Shown here piece by piece: positions 10,782 through 22,985 of a stretch of 64,000 nucleotides of DNA. The position numbers and the translations under genes were made by a program. The stretch is taken from positions 32,701,298 through 32,765,297 of the forward strand of contig NC_088880.1 in assembly GCF_032884065.1 (NCBI RefSeq), read 5' to 3'. Positions within the stretch are counted from its first letter, which is position 1; each line of letters opens with the position of its first letter. The notes under the pieces were generated by a model. The model saw only the letters and a program-made list of their open reading frames with translations. It was not told the DNA's origin and did not search any database. The stretch comes from Artemia franciscana (Eukaryota > Arthropoda > Branchiopoda > Anostraca > Artemiidae).

Positions 10782-11983
10782 TTACAAAATTTCTTTAAAA
10801 TCGGACACCTAAAGCTGTAAACTGGATGATCATTCGAGCCACAACTGGCGCATTTAACTGGCGCTTGACATGGGGAGTCTTTAGTCGAAATGTGATTACC
10901 GCTACATCGGGCACATTCGAAACATTCAGATTTACACTGATTTTGAACATGGTTAAAACTTTGACATTTAAAACAACGCCTAGGCTGAATACGATCACGT
11001 TCCACTCGGAAAATCTCATAACCGAATTTGATGCCATGTTTGATGTAAAAATGCAGGTATTCTTCTGTTTGAAAAATAACTCTTACAGTTTGCGATTTTC
11101 CTAGCCGGTTAAACTCGATTATACCCGGAAAGTCCAATGCGTAGGCACTAACATCAAAATCAATGTCCACACTCCTGATAATTCCAAAAAATCGCCGAGG
11201 CTTGGAAGTTATTATGCTTTCAGGAAAATTAACCTTTAGATCACAACTGAGCTTCGATGCATCTTGACATGGTACCGATACCATAACACTATCCTTAGTT
11301 GCTTTAACATAACGAATATTTGCACACCCTGTCTTATCAAATTCTTTCTTGCGGCAGACAGGATCCTTCAGTAGGAGAGTGGGTGGGTTTTTTATCACTA
11401 TGGTCTCTAATGGGACAGTCTTTAGTGGGAGAGGCGGCCATTCATGGTGGGGCACAGTGGGGGGATTGAGATCAAGATCATTGCCAGGCGTTATTTTTTT
11501 CTCTAAATTAGATTCGATACGCTCAATAGAAGAAAGTGTTTTTTCAAGCTTTCGGGAATAGTCATAAACAAGTTTATCAAGCCGGACGCTGATGTCAGGC
11601 TTTAATACTGGACATTCATTAAAGCTCCGTGGGACGATTACAGGCCATATGAACTGTTTCGAATCAAGTTCTATGATAACACGCATTATGTCTGAGGCAG
11701 TAGTCTTTTCAGCTGTTTTTCCTCTCCTTTCTTGCAATCTACCAGCTTTACGACACAGACATGCGAGCAGCGTTTTTGCTACATTCAACTCCTCTAAACG
11801 ATAGAATCCTGCCATTGCGTTAGATATTTCATCAACACTTATTCCTGCTTTCAACGAATCAAGAGCGAAGAATAATATCGAATTAACTACGACATGCGAA
11901 ATTCCTGTCTGACACAAAAGTCTTATCAAAATCGCATGCATTGACTGGCTGGCTTGTGACGTCAGATATATTGTCACTTGCAA
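10778..11983 (-). CDS. LINE ORF1, C-terminal part with zinc knuckles
   Basis: A 401-residue frame, the nucleic-acid-binding ORF1 product of the same LINE. The last ~65 residues carry zinc knuckles: CFKCQSFNHVQNQC is a perfect C-x2-C-x4-H-x4-C, followed by CARCSGNHISTKDSPC and CASCGSNDHPVYSFRC as variant knuckles. The middle includes a charged, proline-rich section (PPTVPHHEWPPLPLK). The stop codon TGA shares bases with the ORF2 ATG. The annotated ATG is probably not the true start: the PHD-finger frame at 11883-12320 overlaps it by ~100 bases in another frame, so the full ORF1 needs a frame change there. Confidence 0.8.
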   Translation of the reverse strand: MQVTIYLTSQASQSMHAILIRLLCQTGISHVVVNSILFFALDSLKAGISVDEISNAMAGFYRLEELNVAKTLLACLCRKAGRLQERRGKTAEKTTASDIMRVIIELDSKQFIWPVIVPRSFNECPVLKPDISVRLDKLVYDYSRKLEKTLSSIERIESNLEKKITPGNDLDLNPPTVPHHEWPPLPLKTVPLETIVIKNPPTLLLKDPVCRKKEFDKTGCANIRYVKATKDSVMVSVPCQDASKLSCDLKVNFPESIITSKPRRFFGIIRSVDIDFDVSAYALDFPGIIEFNRLGKSQTVRVIFQTEEYLHFYIKHGIKFGYEIFRVERDRIQPRRCFKCQSFNHVQNQCKSECFECARCSGNHISTKDSPCQAPVKCASCGSNDHPVYSFRCPILKKFCK

Positions 11984-12320
11984 TTATCTCAGTGGAATGT
12001 TTATTTGGTCTTGAAATAGACTGGATTGACAAGTCCACGCTTCGACTGCATGAATTTTCAGCTACAGAATTAGTATTAGCGGGAATGGATTTTTGACTGC
12101 TGATTATCGGGGATATACAGGGATTATTATTAGAGATGCAAGATTCATGTACTTCATCGTTATTTGAACAGATTAAGCAAATCCAATTCGGTTTTTCTTT
12201 ACGCTCAATTGGGGAAATGCCTGCACACTGTGGGTGAAACATCTCGAGACATTTTGTGCATTGCAGGGTAATCCCCTTGCCACAAGATCGACCACAACCA
12301 GGACAAATAAATATTGACAT
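11883..12320 (-). CDS. LINE ORF1, N-terminal part with PHD finger
   Basis: A 145-residue frame beginning at the likely ORF1 ATG. Residues 6-51 form a PHD-type zinc finger, with ligands C6, C9, C21, C24, H29, C32, C48 and C51 (C4HC3) and the usual Trp two residues before the last Cys pair. PHD fingers occur in ORF1 of several CR1-group LINEs. The frame runs into a stop at 11883 after overlapping the zinc-knuckle frame; the downstream frame is +1 relative to this one. Either one indel has broken ORF1 or a programmed frameshift is used; a simple mutation is more likely. Confidence 0.75.
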   Translation of the reverse strand: MSIFICPGCGRSCGKGITLQCTKCLEMFHPQCAGISPIERKEKPNWICLICSNNDEVHESCISNNNPCISPIISSQKSIPANTNSVAENSCSRSVDLSIQSISRPNKHSTEIIASDNISDVTSQPVNACDFDKTFVSDRNFACRS

Positions 12321-12734
12321 TTCTCACTCCTTAGGTCTGGGGTTAAATAAGCAAGGCCAAAAAAATAAAATCGCCTTTAGCGCTCCATTAAGCTTATAAT
12401 GCAATAGAATCCTTTATGTAGGTCAATAAGTATAGTAGGGATTATGCGTCACTATAATCCCTATTGCGAAATTTTGAGTTTCTTCACATAAAACTTACTG
12501 AATTAATAATGTCCATGCAATATCCAATTTAGATGTTGACACTTTGAACTCATAGATATGTTTATCTATGACACTAATGTTTTCTATGATATTCGAATAT
12601 GTTTTCTATGATGTTCACAATTTGTTTTGAGGGTATTTAACCCCTTTTCCTGAAACTATAATTTCAAATACCAAAATTGTTCTTTTGGGTCCTTTAAGTG
12701 AATTTGATACATTTGAGTGAATTTCATCAATCCA

Positions 12735-13205
12735 TTTACGAAAAATTAAGAGAGAAAATGGGTTTAACTTATATAAAGCAGTGGAAAGAAAACAAAATAA
12801 TAAAAAACAAAGAAACATCAATTAATAATGCAAAATCCGTATATTTTGATTCCACATCCTGGAGCCTTTCTCAACGGAAAAAAAAACATTTTTTTTTAAA
12901 TAAAACCATCTTAAAAGCGACAAACTAAACACGAAAGAAAGAAAACACACAGGAAAATTTGTTTGTTTTGTTTTTTAGTTGTCGTTTTTCTTTCTTTCTC
13001 CTGTGTGTTTAGTTTCTCGTTTTATAGGTGGTTTTATTTCAGAAGGCTATTTTTTTTAGAGTTTTTTTTTTCATTGAGAAAGGCTCTTGGACTTAGAGCC
13101 GAAATATTCGGATTCGTTTTATTATATAATGGTTAGTTGTTTGTTTTTTTCGTTACACTGCTTTATTTAAATCAAACCCGTTTTTTTCTCTTAGTTTTTA
13201 GTAAG
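12735..13205. repeat. Foldback (inverted repeat) element
   Basis: Two arms, roughly 12735-12950 and 12990-13205, are imperfect reverse complements. AAGAGAGAAAATGGGTTTAA pairs with CAAACCCGTTTTTTTCTCTT, ATAAAGCAGTG with CACTGCTTTAT, and AAACACACAGGA with CTCCTGTGTGTTTAGTT. The arms meet in a short T/G-rich loop near 12960. No coding potential. Confidence 0.75.
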
Positions 13206-13439
13206 TGGAAAGGCAGTGTGGTTTAAGAAATCATTCAAATTAGTTTATTGAATTGTTCCTTGAGGTACCTTACTAATTTTTTTTTCCAGCATTGCTGGTT
13301 AATAAGTTATGTTACTAATTAATGCCAGTAGTTAAAAAAATTAATGCCAGTAGTTAATAATGACAGAATCTGACATAACCAGATTAGAGGAGTAATTGTC
13401 CCCTCCATTTTGAAAATACCTGTGCTGGAATTTTGATTT

Positions 13440-14430
13440 TTTTTTTTAACTAACTAAAAAACTTTCTAAAAAGAGGTTTTTCAAAGAAAAGTAAAGGCCA
13501 TATTAAACTTAAGATCAGTAGATACAAATAAATATTAAAATTCAAACTCAAAAAGACCAGAAATTAGTATTAAAAAATAAATGAAATCCAAAACGAACAG
13601 AAATTAAATAAGCAATCATAGCAAACAAACATACAAGAGACAGTAATATAAAGGAAAAAAATAGATCTTGAAACGAGTAGACCTTAAATTGAACATGCAA
13701 ATAAAGCTTAATTTGAACAAAAATGAACAACCAAACATACAATAGGTAATAGTGTAAATGAATAGATAGATCTTAAAACCAGTGAAACTTAAGTTGAATA
13801 TGCAGATCAGGCTTAAAACAAACAAAAATCACTTCAAAAAAGAGTTTCAGTATTGCTTCATTCTCTCACTGTAAAAGTTTACAACCTACTGCGTCATCAG
13901 CGCTTTACTGAAAACTATATGTGTCTTGAACAGTATTGGAAATTACAAATAAAATCAAACTGAATATTTGGTATATAGCATGATATTAATTGTTGAAAGA
14001 TCATCCGTTGAAGATTTTATTTCATTGGATTTTTTTTTTTTCATCTTCAAAGCTTCAATAACTGGAAAAGAAAATATTTGTAATATAGTTCGTTTTCAGT
14101 GAAGTGCTAATGATATAGTATCCTTCAGACTTATACAGCTCCATAAGGGGACAGTTTCTAAAATCTTGTTTGTTTGAAGCTATGTTTTTCGTGGATAGTC
14201 TTGGAAAGAACTCATACAATTAAACTGAATATTTAATATATGATGATATTTTATTGTTGAAAGCTCATCAGTTCCAAATTTAATTTTACTGAAATTTTTA
14301 TGTTTATTTTCAATGTTGTAAGAAGTACAAAAAAAATACTTTTGTCGTAATTTGTTTTCAGTAAATCACCAATGACGCAGTAGATTGTAGACTTTTACGG
14401 TGAGAGAACTTCTACAGCATAAGAAATTCG
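13440..14430. repeat. Dispersed repeat family C with inverted arms
   Basis: The left part is A-rich, with GAGGTTTTTCAAAGAAAAGTAAA and short CAGAAATTA motifs. Around 13855-13920 and 14350-14420 lie reverse-complement blocks (CTCTCACTGTAAAAGTTTAC versus TAGACTTTTACGGTGAGAGA, both next to ACTGCGTCAT). Related sequence lies at 23640-23830, 27600-27850, 39390-39680 and 49985-50420. Confidence 0.6.
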
Positions 14431-14439
14431 ATCAGACAC

Positions 14440-15310
14440 ATTTGAGGAAAAGAGGGTTGCCGGGGGGTGTGCTAGATGCTCTTTTGACTCAAAAAAGGTA
14501 ACTAGGATTTTCAATTTCTAATCAAATGAGCCACCCGTGAAGCTCATACGACCCCCCCCCCCTACAATAAAACTTTATATGCCCCCTGGGCATAATTTAA
14601 AACACTTGGCCCCGGGCTCTGGGGGGTTTGTATCGACCCTGGAGTTTTTATTATCTGATTTTTAAACTATTCTAGCGAAATGGCAATGTCAAAATTATTA
14701 TAGGATGGGTTTGGGAGAAGAAGGGCGTGGGAGGATAGCTGCCCTTTGATCTCTTTTGACTCTTTTAAAGTGAACTAGAACTTTCAATTTCCAATCATAT
14801 GAGCCATTTTTGAATTATGCTGAAGTAAATTTTTTTGAAGTAAATGAGCCCTTTATACGAGCATCCTTCCTATAAAAACTATATCTGCCCCCAAGGTATA
14901 ACTTAAGACGCCTGCCTGTGGACCCCTGGGGGTTGTGTCGACCCAGGGGTTTTTATTATTTGATGGTTGAACTATTTTTGACGAAATGGCTATCTCTAAA
15001 TTTTTATCAGATGGTTTTGGGGGGGAAAAGGGTGTGGGGAGGGGGAGGAAGTTCCCCTCCGATCTCTTTTGACTCTTAAAAAGTGCACTAGAACTTTCAA
15101 TTTCCAATCGAATGAGCCTTCTGTGAAGTTCATACGGCAAGTCCTTCCACATAAAGTGCCTCTGTGAAAAAAAAATTATGTCCCTCCTAGATTCAAAACA
15201 TTTTCTCAGTATTTTCATAGGAAATGCCTTATTCGGAATTTTCATCGAAAAGATGTAAAAAAAAACTCATGTCCCTTATTTTTGAAAAATATTTAGCCCC
15301 CCCCCCATCT
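14440..15310. repeat. Three degenerate ~300-bp direct repeats
   Basis: Blocks starting near 14450, 14740 and 15050 each carry CTCTTTTGACTC, AACTAG-A-TTTCAATTTC, AATCATATGAGCC and, in the first two, a GGGGG-TTGTATCGACCC stretch. The text resembles the right half of family A and the blocks at 23880-24230 and 25380-26030. No gene. Confidence 0.6.
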
Positions 15311-15699
15311 TAAATTTTCCTAAATTAACGACACTGGTTATAGTGAGCAAGAGGGTCATTTGCTTAATAACCAGTATAACTGGTTCTGAGAATCCCGACA
15401 CAGTTCAAACGTTGAATTCGTTTTCGTTCAGAATTTCATAAGTGAAAGGCACATTAAGGAATAAAAGCGATATTTTGCAACTAGATTTGTGAGTCATTAT
15501 TTTAGTTTATGACAGTATTTTATGGTTATTTTTAAGTTTTTGTCATTTTCCTGATTACTGTCAAAATCGGAATAAATTAGAATAGTTGACACACTAATTG
15601 CTTACGCACTTGCTAGGTAGTTTTTAAAGGTTTGAAGCTTTTGTGGATCACACATTCCATTAGTTCCGACTACATTATTTTAAGAGATGTTTGGCTTTG

Positions 15700-16965
15700 T
15701 AAATTCGGTAAAATTCTAGTTAATTGACTTCTTGCTATCTTGGAAAGGGTTTAGGTTAGGAAAATGAAACTTTCAGGGATGGGTAGGCTAAAGTATGTCC
15801 CGGTAAGGTATTTTGAAGTACCCTGCCCTCCTTCACTCCTTCTCCCTCAAGAGGGCCCTGAAATTTGCATACATGACGGGTCTATACCTATTGGAATTTT
15901 GAAAAAAACAACATTTTACGGTAAAATTCTAGTTAATTGACTTCTTGCTATCTCGGAAAAGGTTTAGGTTAGGAAAATGAAACTTTCGGGGATGGGTCTA
16001 CAGGCTAAAGTATGTCCCGGAAAGGTATTTTAAAGTATCCACCTCCACTTATTCTCCCTCTAGAGGGCCCTGAAATTTGCCTACATGACAGGTCTATACC
16101 TATTGAAATTTTGACAAAACAACATTTTACCTTAATTTTCAGTTACTAGTTGCTTTTTCTCTGCCTTTAGTTCTAAAAATGCAATTCCTGTTATTTGAGT
16201 AGATTTTGAGCCCTGCGAATGTTTTTTTTTTCAAAATTTAGGAAATGTATTTGCATATCTTAAAAATCTTACAAAATGGAATTGAGCAAAGTTATGAAGC
16301 TGAAAACAATTTTGTTGTACTTCAATTAAGCCGGAGATCTATTTTGCAAGATTTCACTTTTATAGCACACATATTTTTAAAGGTCATCAAAGGTCAGGGC
16401 CCTCTAGAGGGAGAAGGAGTGGAGGTAGTTGCTTCAAAATACCTTCCCAGGACATAGATTCATCCCTGAAAGTTTCATTTTCTTAACCTAAACCCTTTCT
16501 GAGATACCAAGAAGTCAATTAACTAGAGTTTTACCCATTTTACCTTAATTTTCAGTTACTAGTTGCTTTTTTGCTGCCTTTAGTTATGAAATTCCTGTTA
16601 TTTGAGTATAATTTTGAGCCCAATCAATGTTTTTTTTTTCTAAATTTAGGAAATGTATTTGCATATCTTTAAAACTTTATAAAATGAGATTGAGCAAAGT
16701 TATGAAGCTGAAAACAATTTTTGTTTCTACTTCAATTAAGCAGAAGATCTATTGTGCAAAGTTTCATTTTTGTAACATACATATTTTTAAAGGTCATCAA
16801 AGGTCAGGGTCCTCTAGAGAGAGAAGAAGTAGAGGTAGGTACTTCAAAATACCTTCCCAGGACATACTTTAGGCTGTAGACCCATCCCTGAAAGTTTCAT
16901 TTTCCTAACTTAAACCCTTTCCAAGATAACAAGAAGTCAATTAACCAGAATTTTACCGTAAATTC
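15700..16965. repeat. Nested direct and inverted repeat block
   Basis: Two direct copies (about 15705-15910 and 15920-16140) contain TAGTTAATTGACTTCTTGCT and GAAACTTTC-GGGATGGGT; two inverted copies (about 16375-16540 and 16790-16960) contain AAGAAGTCAATTAACTAGA. GTATTTGCATATCTTAAAA-type blocks between them are themselves duplicated. A fragment of the family is at 54460-54530. Confidence 0.7.
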
Positions 16966-17039
16966 AAATTTAGATGCCCCCCCCACCAAAGTTTTGACTC
17001 ATTTTTACTTTTGTTTAGAAGATGTAAATAATCCTAAGA

Positions 17040-17639
17040 CTCTTAGGTTTACAGCTCAAAACAAATACAAACCAAGATTGTCGGCAAAAATCCTATTATG
17101 TTATTTAAAGTATGGTTTCTCATTGGTTGATTATAAGGTTACTAATTTATCAAACAGTTCATAGTAATAAACTGTTAGAAAGCAGCAGCTTAACCGAATA
17201 ACAATCGAAACGATATAAAATGGAATTATGGTAACAGTAGATACATCAAAAGAATTTGAGTTTTCACCTTGATTCTAAATATATAAAATTCAATTAAATT
17301 TAATATGTTACTCATCAAAAACTTCACGTCTTAGAAAAATTATCCGAATCAAAGCCATCTTAATGAAAACTACACCGTCAGATTAATTATATCTCAACCC
17401 TATTGAAGACGTCTCAAGTTCCTATCTCTAAAAGCGTGGAATTTTGGAAAGTGCGAAATTTCGTATATGAAAATTCATACACAGAATATTCATGCATGAA
17501 GTTTAATATTCGCAAAACGTCATACAGAGAAATTTGATATAAGAAAAATCGTAATTGCGATTTAATATGTGAAAATTTGTACACGGATATTCAAGCAATT
17601 TGTAAAAATATAAAACATAATTTTCAATTAAATGATATC
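17040..17639. other. A/T-rich stretch, no gene recognised
   Basis: Around 17155-17215 there is a diverged hint of the family A left end (AACAGTTCATAGTAATAAACTGTT). Otherwise nothing is recognised. Confidence 0.4.
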
Positions 17640-18055
17640 TTAATTTAATTACATGTGCAAATGTTGGTAACGGAGCGAAGATAGTTCGTGGTGGGTAAAG
17701 TTCCACATTCCTCCACGACATTCTTTAAACGCTGAGCATTGTCCCGATAAGATTTTGTCTGTAAATCCTGTTGATCCACCAGATACTGGGAAATTCAGAC
17801 TTCATTAAATGATTGGTCCAGTTTTAGATTATCAATTAACTTCCAAATGGATGGATGCTCGGCTCCAAAGTTGGAATGAAGCCCACTATGCCATTCGTCA
17901 GCGTAATTGTTTGTCCTCGCAATGCCCTGATTGACTCTATGAAAGCAATTCCACGATTTTATTTCATATCGAGGGTCACGCCATCGTCTACGTCGGCTAG
18001 CACCAATCCATGTGTCCTTGACCTTTGCACTTAAACTTTTGGGCCTCCACACATA
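17640..18055 (-). pseudogene. MULE-type transposase C-terminal remnant
   Basis: Minus-strand translation gives WRDPRYEIKSWNCF, then RTNNYADEWHSGLHSNFGAE, HPSIWKLIDNLKLDQS and, after a stop, QTKSYRDNAQRLKNVVEE. This is the end of the MULE transposase family common in arthropods, whose pattern is RTNN-x-EGWH..F...HP.IW.FI..L. The Glu before Trp in EGWH is retained as DEWH. Upstream catalytic parts are missing, and it runs out at the family A palindrome near 18155. Confidence 0.75.
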
Positions 18056-18154
18056 ACCAATTATTTAAAATTGTTCCATGTTTTTACAAAATATATTTGA
18101 ATCCATCGTGAATAAGATGGCCTTTGACTTGGTTGCTTTTAACAATTAAATAAA

Positions 18155-18475
18155 AAAAGTAAGTTTTTTGAACTGAAAGTAGGGAGCAACATTAAAACTT
18201 AAAACGAACAGAAATTATTACATAAATGAGGGGAGTTACTCCTCAATACCTCGCTCTTTACGCTGCAGTTTTTTGGTACTTAAAAAAAAGCTTCTTATTC
18301 TAATTAAACAAACATTGTTTCGGGAGTCGTTTTTAAGGAATTGGGACAGAATTCAAACTTTAGCGTAAAGAGCGAGGGGTTGAGGAGGAGCAACCCTCCT
18401 CATATAGTATACGAAATAATCTCTGTTCGTTTTTAATTTTAATGTTGCTCCTTACTTTCGGTTGAAAAAACTTGT
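18155..18475. repeat. Palindromic module of family A (inverted copy)
   Basis: Arms of GAAAGTAGGGAGCAACATTA...CCTCGCTCTTTACGCTGCAG and their reverse complement (CTTTAGCGTAAAGAGCGAGG...GTTGCTCCTTACTTTCGG) flank a ~100-base centre. It adjoins the inverted core at 18480, so module and core travel together. Confidence 0.7.
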
Positions 18476-18479
18476 TTTT

Positions 18480-19465
18480 TATTTAATTTCTGATCGTTTT
18501 TTAAGTAATACCAGGAAATCTGGCCACACCTCCACAGATAAATCCCTTCTCCCCACAGATTTATTCTCTAGACAATTCAATCCTGGTAAAAATTTACCCA
18601 AGAAAATTACCCTTAACATCTCTACGTCCAAATTGAGTCGGCACTGAGAAAGCAATACATAAGAAGAATTTTGTATAGGGCTTCTGGCAAATTCCCCTAC
18701 TATAAAATTTCCCCTGAAAAATTACCCCCTGAAAACTACCCTTCTCATGGAAAATTATCCCCATGGAAAATCCACCAGCAGAAAATCCCTCATGAAAAAT
18801 GTAGGCATACTTCCCAATAACAAATACTATTCGTCAACAATGGGCAAATTTTGTAACGTAAAATACCTTTCTCACGGGCTGTGGTGGGTCATGATATCTC
18901 CAAAGACATAGTTATTCGGTTTTTCAACTATGCTGAAAAAATAGCTGTCTCAAAATTTTGATCGAACCATTTGAGAAAGAATGGGCGTAAGAGGGGGCCG
19001 AGCTGCCCTCCGATTTTTGGTCAGTAAAAAGGACACTAGACCTTTTAATTTCCGTTCAAATGAGCCTTCTCATGATAATCTAGAACCACCGGATAAATAT
19101 GATTACCCCTAGGAAAAAAAATAAACATGCATCCGTGATCTCTCTTCTGGCAAAAATATAAAATTCCACTTTTTAGATAGGAGCTTGAAACCTCTACATT
19201 TGGGTTCCCTGATACACTGAATCTGGTGGTGTGATTTTCATTAAGATTCTATGACTTTCTGAGGCTCGTAACCTTTGATGGGTAAGACTAAACTTAATGA
19301 AATTGACATGCTTAAAATCAACATAAGAATTCGATTCTTTTGGTATTTCTACTGGCATCAAAGCTCCGTTTTTTAAAGTTTTGGTTCGTTTTTTAGAGTT
19401 TCGGTTACTATTGAGCCAGGTCGATCCTTACTTATAGTTCGTTATCACAAGTTGTTTGAAATTAA
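18480..19465 (-). repeat. Dispersed repeat family A, inverted core
   Basis: Reverse-complement copy of the ~1 kb core, from the G-rich end (reading TGGAAAATTATCCCCATGGA) to the TATTGAGCC-GGTCG end near 19430. It keeps GATCTCTCTTCTGGCAAAAA and the block AGTTATT-GGTTTTTCAACTA. Confidence 0.7.
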
Positions 19466-19776
19466 GTGACATGATAGAAAATTTGTGGAAAAAAAATTAA
19501 AAATAATAGAACAATTTTAGAAGATAATCGGCTTAGAAAATGTTTAGATACTGTCTGGCAGATGGAAGAATAAAAAATATGGTGATGACAGTGTCTGGAA
19601 AATAACTTAATCTGTCTTGGGAAGTCTTAATCCGATATGCATGCATTCTGGCTGTGTATTGTATAGTGATGTTTGTGTATTATTCCTAGCCTTTGACATA
19701 AACAGGTAGGCTGCCTTAAAGCTATTTGATCGTTAAGGCTCAAAAAGTTTAACATTGATAAATAGATAATGGTTTT

Positions 19777-22013
19777 ATGGCACTTGGTATTAACCAAGTG
19801 ACATAGCGGGCCAGTTAATTTGGAAAAATTGAAAAAATGAAGTATCTTTAAATTACGAATGGGTGATGGGATCTTAATGAAATTTGATGTTTGGAAAGAT
19901 ATCATGTCTTTGAGCTTTTATTTGAAATCCCGACCTGGTCCGGTGACATTGGGGGAGTTGGAGGGGGGAACCTAAAATCATGGAAAACGCTTAGAGTGGA
20001 GGGATTAGGATGAAACTTTGTGGGAAAAATAAGCAGAAGTCCTAGATACGTTATTGACATAACCGCAACGGATCTACTCTGTTTGGGGGATTTGGGGGGG
20101 GGGGGTGTTGATTCTAAAAAATTAGAAAAAATGTGGTATTTTTTACTTACGAAGGATTGATCGGATCATAATGAAATTTGAAGCTTGGAAGGATATCATG
20201 TCTCAGAGCTATTATTTTAAATCCCGACTGGATCTGGTGACATTGGGGGGGATTGAGGGGTGAGCCTAAAATCTTGGAAAACACTTAGAGTAGAGGGATC
20301 GGGATGAAACTTGGTGGGAAAAATAAGCACAAGTCCTAGATACGTGATTGACATAACCAGAACGGATCCTCTCTCTTTGGGGGAGTTTGGGGGGGGGATT
20401 AATTATGAACAAATTAGGAAAATGAGGTATTTTTAACTTACGAAGGAGTGATCGGATCTTAATCAAATTTGAAGTTTGGAAGGATATCGTATCTCAGAGC
20501 TCTTATTTTAAATCTCGACTGGATCCGGTGACATTGGGGGGAATTGAGGGTGGAACCTAAAATATTGGATAACGCTTAGAGTGGAGGAATCGGGATGAAA
20601 CTTGGTGGGAAAAATAAACACAAGTCCTAGATACGTGATTGATATAACCGAGACGTATCCGCTCTCTATTGGGAAGTGGGGGAGGGTTAATTCTAAAAAA
20701 TTAGAAAAAATTAGGTATTTTTAACTTGCGAAAGAGTGATCGTATCTTAATGAAATTTCATATTTAGAAGGACCTCTAAAGTCAGATCTCTTATTTTTTG
20801 TCTCGACCTGGTCCAGTGTCATTAGGGGGGGGGGCGATCGACAATCTTGGAAAACGCTTAAAGCGGAGAGATCAGGATGAAACTTGGTGGAAAGAATAAG
20901 CACAAGTCCAAGATAGGTGAATGACAGACCGGATCCACTCTTTGGTGGAGTTAGGGGGGGGGGGGAGTAATTCGGAAAAGTTTGAAAAAATGAGGTATTT
21001 GTAACTTACGAACGGGTGATCAGATCTTAATGAAATTTGATATCTAGAAGGATCTTGTGCTTTAAAACTCATTTTGAAGCCCGACAGATCAGGTGACATT
21101 GAAGGGAGTTGGAGGGGGAAGCCTGAATTCTTGAGAAACGTGAAAATCTTGATATATAGAAGAATCTTATGTCTCAGATGCTCCATTTTCAATTCAAATT
21201 GGATCCGGGGACATGGAGGGTTGGAGGGGGGTAAAGAAATATTGGAAACCGGAAATCTTGGAAAACGCTTACAGTAGAGATATCGGGATGAAACTTGATG
21301 GGAAGAATTAGCACAAATTATAGATACGAGATTGACATAATTTGTACGGATCCGTTCGCTTTGGGGGAGCTGGGGGTTGTTAATTTGGAAAAATTAGAAA
21401 AATTGGGGTATTTTTAACTTAAGAACGGGTGACAGGATCTTAATAAAATTTGATATTTAGAAGGAACTCGTGTCTCGGAGCTCTTATTTTGAATCTCGGC
21501 CAGATCTGTTGACATTGGAGGGATTTGGAGGTGGAAACCAGAAATCTTGGAAAATGCTTATAAATGTCGTAGATACGTGACTGGCGTAACCGAACTGGAT
21601 CTGCTCTCTTTGGGGGAGTTAGGTGGTGGGGTTCAGTGCTTTGGCGAGTTCGGTGCTTCTGGACATGCTAAGACGATGAAAATTGGTAGGTGTGTTAGGA
21701 AGTTGTACAAATTTACTTAATGAAGTCGTTTTCCCCGATTCAAACATCTGGGGGGCTGAAGGGAGAGGAAAAATTAGAAAAATTGAGGTGTTTTTTTTCT
21801 TTCGAGTGGGTGATCGGATCTTAATGAATTTTGAAATTTAGAAGGACCTCGTGACTCAGAGCTCTCATTTTAAATCCCGACCGGCATTAAGCCTCTGATT
21901 TTCCTTTTAAAGCAATCTATTGATTCTTAGAATTTTGCTAGAGCTCATACCATATAAGCTCTTGGCTCTTCCGACCTCGTAACAAGTGCCATATGAGCTC
22001 TTAGCTCTTGTTC
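19777..22013 (+). mobile_element. Helentron-like non-autonomous element, copy 2
   Basis: It begins GGCACTTGGTATTAACCAAG but lacks the usual simple-repeat segment after the first hairpin (internal deletion). About seven ~280-bp units follow, each with CTTAATGAAATTTGA, TTGGAAAACGCTTAGAGT and GGATCCGCTCTCTTTGGG. It ends at the repeated GAGCTCTTAGCTCTTGTT. Open frames inside recur in every unit with stops and are not genes. Confidence 0.65.
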
Positions 22014-22139
22014 ATATAGGATTTTACTCCAGGCATGATTTTTCATGTATCATGTTTCTCCATGCATGAAGTGTCGTATATGATATTTCTATATTTCTTG
22101 TGTACGAATTTTCATAAATGAATCTTCCATATCTGAATT

Positions 22140-22985
22140 TCCATATATAAAATTTCGTAGACTTGGGATTCTGTATTTTTCGCCAGAAGAATGATCCCGG
22201 GTGCGTGTTTTTTTTTTTTTTTTTTCCCAGGGGTAAGTGTATCAAACCGATGGTCGTAAAAAAAAATCGGCAAAAGGATCGCTTGAACAGAAATCGAAAG
22301 TTCTGGTGCCCTTTCTAAGTGACCAAAAATACTGGAGGACAAATAGACCCCCGACGCCCCATTTTTCCCCAAGGACACGGATCACAATTTTTGGATATAC
22401 ATTTGATTCAGCATAATTGGAAGGTCCTATAATTATACTTTTGGGGACAATATAACCCATATAGTCCCTGTGGAAAGGACCGTAAGGTACGAGATTTTCC
22501 CATTGTTCGCACAGAGTATTTGTTGTTGGGAAATACAGATTTTTTGGGGGAGGGGGAAGGAGAGTTTCCATGGGAAGGAAAAGTTTCCGGGGAGAAATCT
22601 CCAGGAGAAACTACATGGGAGGGAATGATGTTCCTGGTATGATTTGAAAAATGGTAAGAAATTTGACAAAAACACAGATTTTTTTTCAACTGAAAATGTT
22701 AAGTAACAGTAAGACTCAGACAAACAGATAATATTCTGCACATGAGGGGGATTCCCCTTCCTTAGCCCTTGCTGTTTACGCTAAAGTTTGTCTTTTATCA
22801 CAATTCTTCACGAAGAAGTGCTTAAAGAATTTCAAGACTTAACGAATTTTGCTTAAAGAATTTCAAGACCTAACATAAGAGCGGGGGTTGAGGAAGGGGC
22901 AGCCCCCTTCATATACGGAATATTTTCTGTTAGTTCTAAATTTCAATGGAGCTCCTTACTTTCAGTTGAAAGTAACCGAAACCTC
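22140..22985 (+). repeat. Family A truncated core plus palindromic module
   Basis: 22140-22660 is a 5'-truncated core starting around TATTTTTCGCCAGAAGAA; 22680-22985 is a diverged palindromic module. The centre of the module contains the palindrome TTCTTCACGAAGAA (22804-22817), a minimal heat-shock-element-like pair about 520 bases before the sHSP exon at 23341. Confidence 0.6.

Larger units (their letters stand above)
7888..12345 (-). mobile_element. CR1/L2-like non-LTR retrotransposon, near full length
   Basis: A LINE on the minus strand with ORF1 (PHD finger plus zinc knuckles) and ORF2 (endonuclease plus reverse transcriptase). The 3' end is a short (AAAT)n tail, seen on the + strand as repeated TATT at about 7890-7915, preceded by a 3' UTR. 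A PHD finger in ORF1 together with an APE endonuclease and no visible RNase H points to the CR1/L2 group (known for these clades). The 5' boundary is uncertain; I place it a little before the ORF1 start. The only clear lesion is a frame change inside ORF1. Confidence 0.8.

Noticed and set aside
19627-21277. Several 60-106-residue frames in the 19.8-22 kb region
   Set aside because: They lie in the ~280-bp internal units of the Helentron-like element, and the same sequence carries stops in sister units.
22804-22817. TTCTTCACGAAGAA as the heat shock element of the second sHSP gene
   Set aside because: It is the centre of a diverged palindromic repeat module and has only one proper TTCnnGAA pair, so self-complementarity is expected from the repeat.
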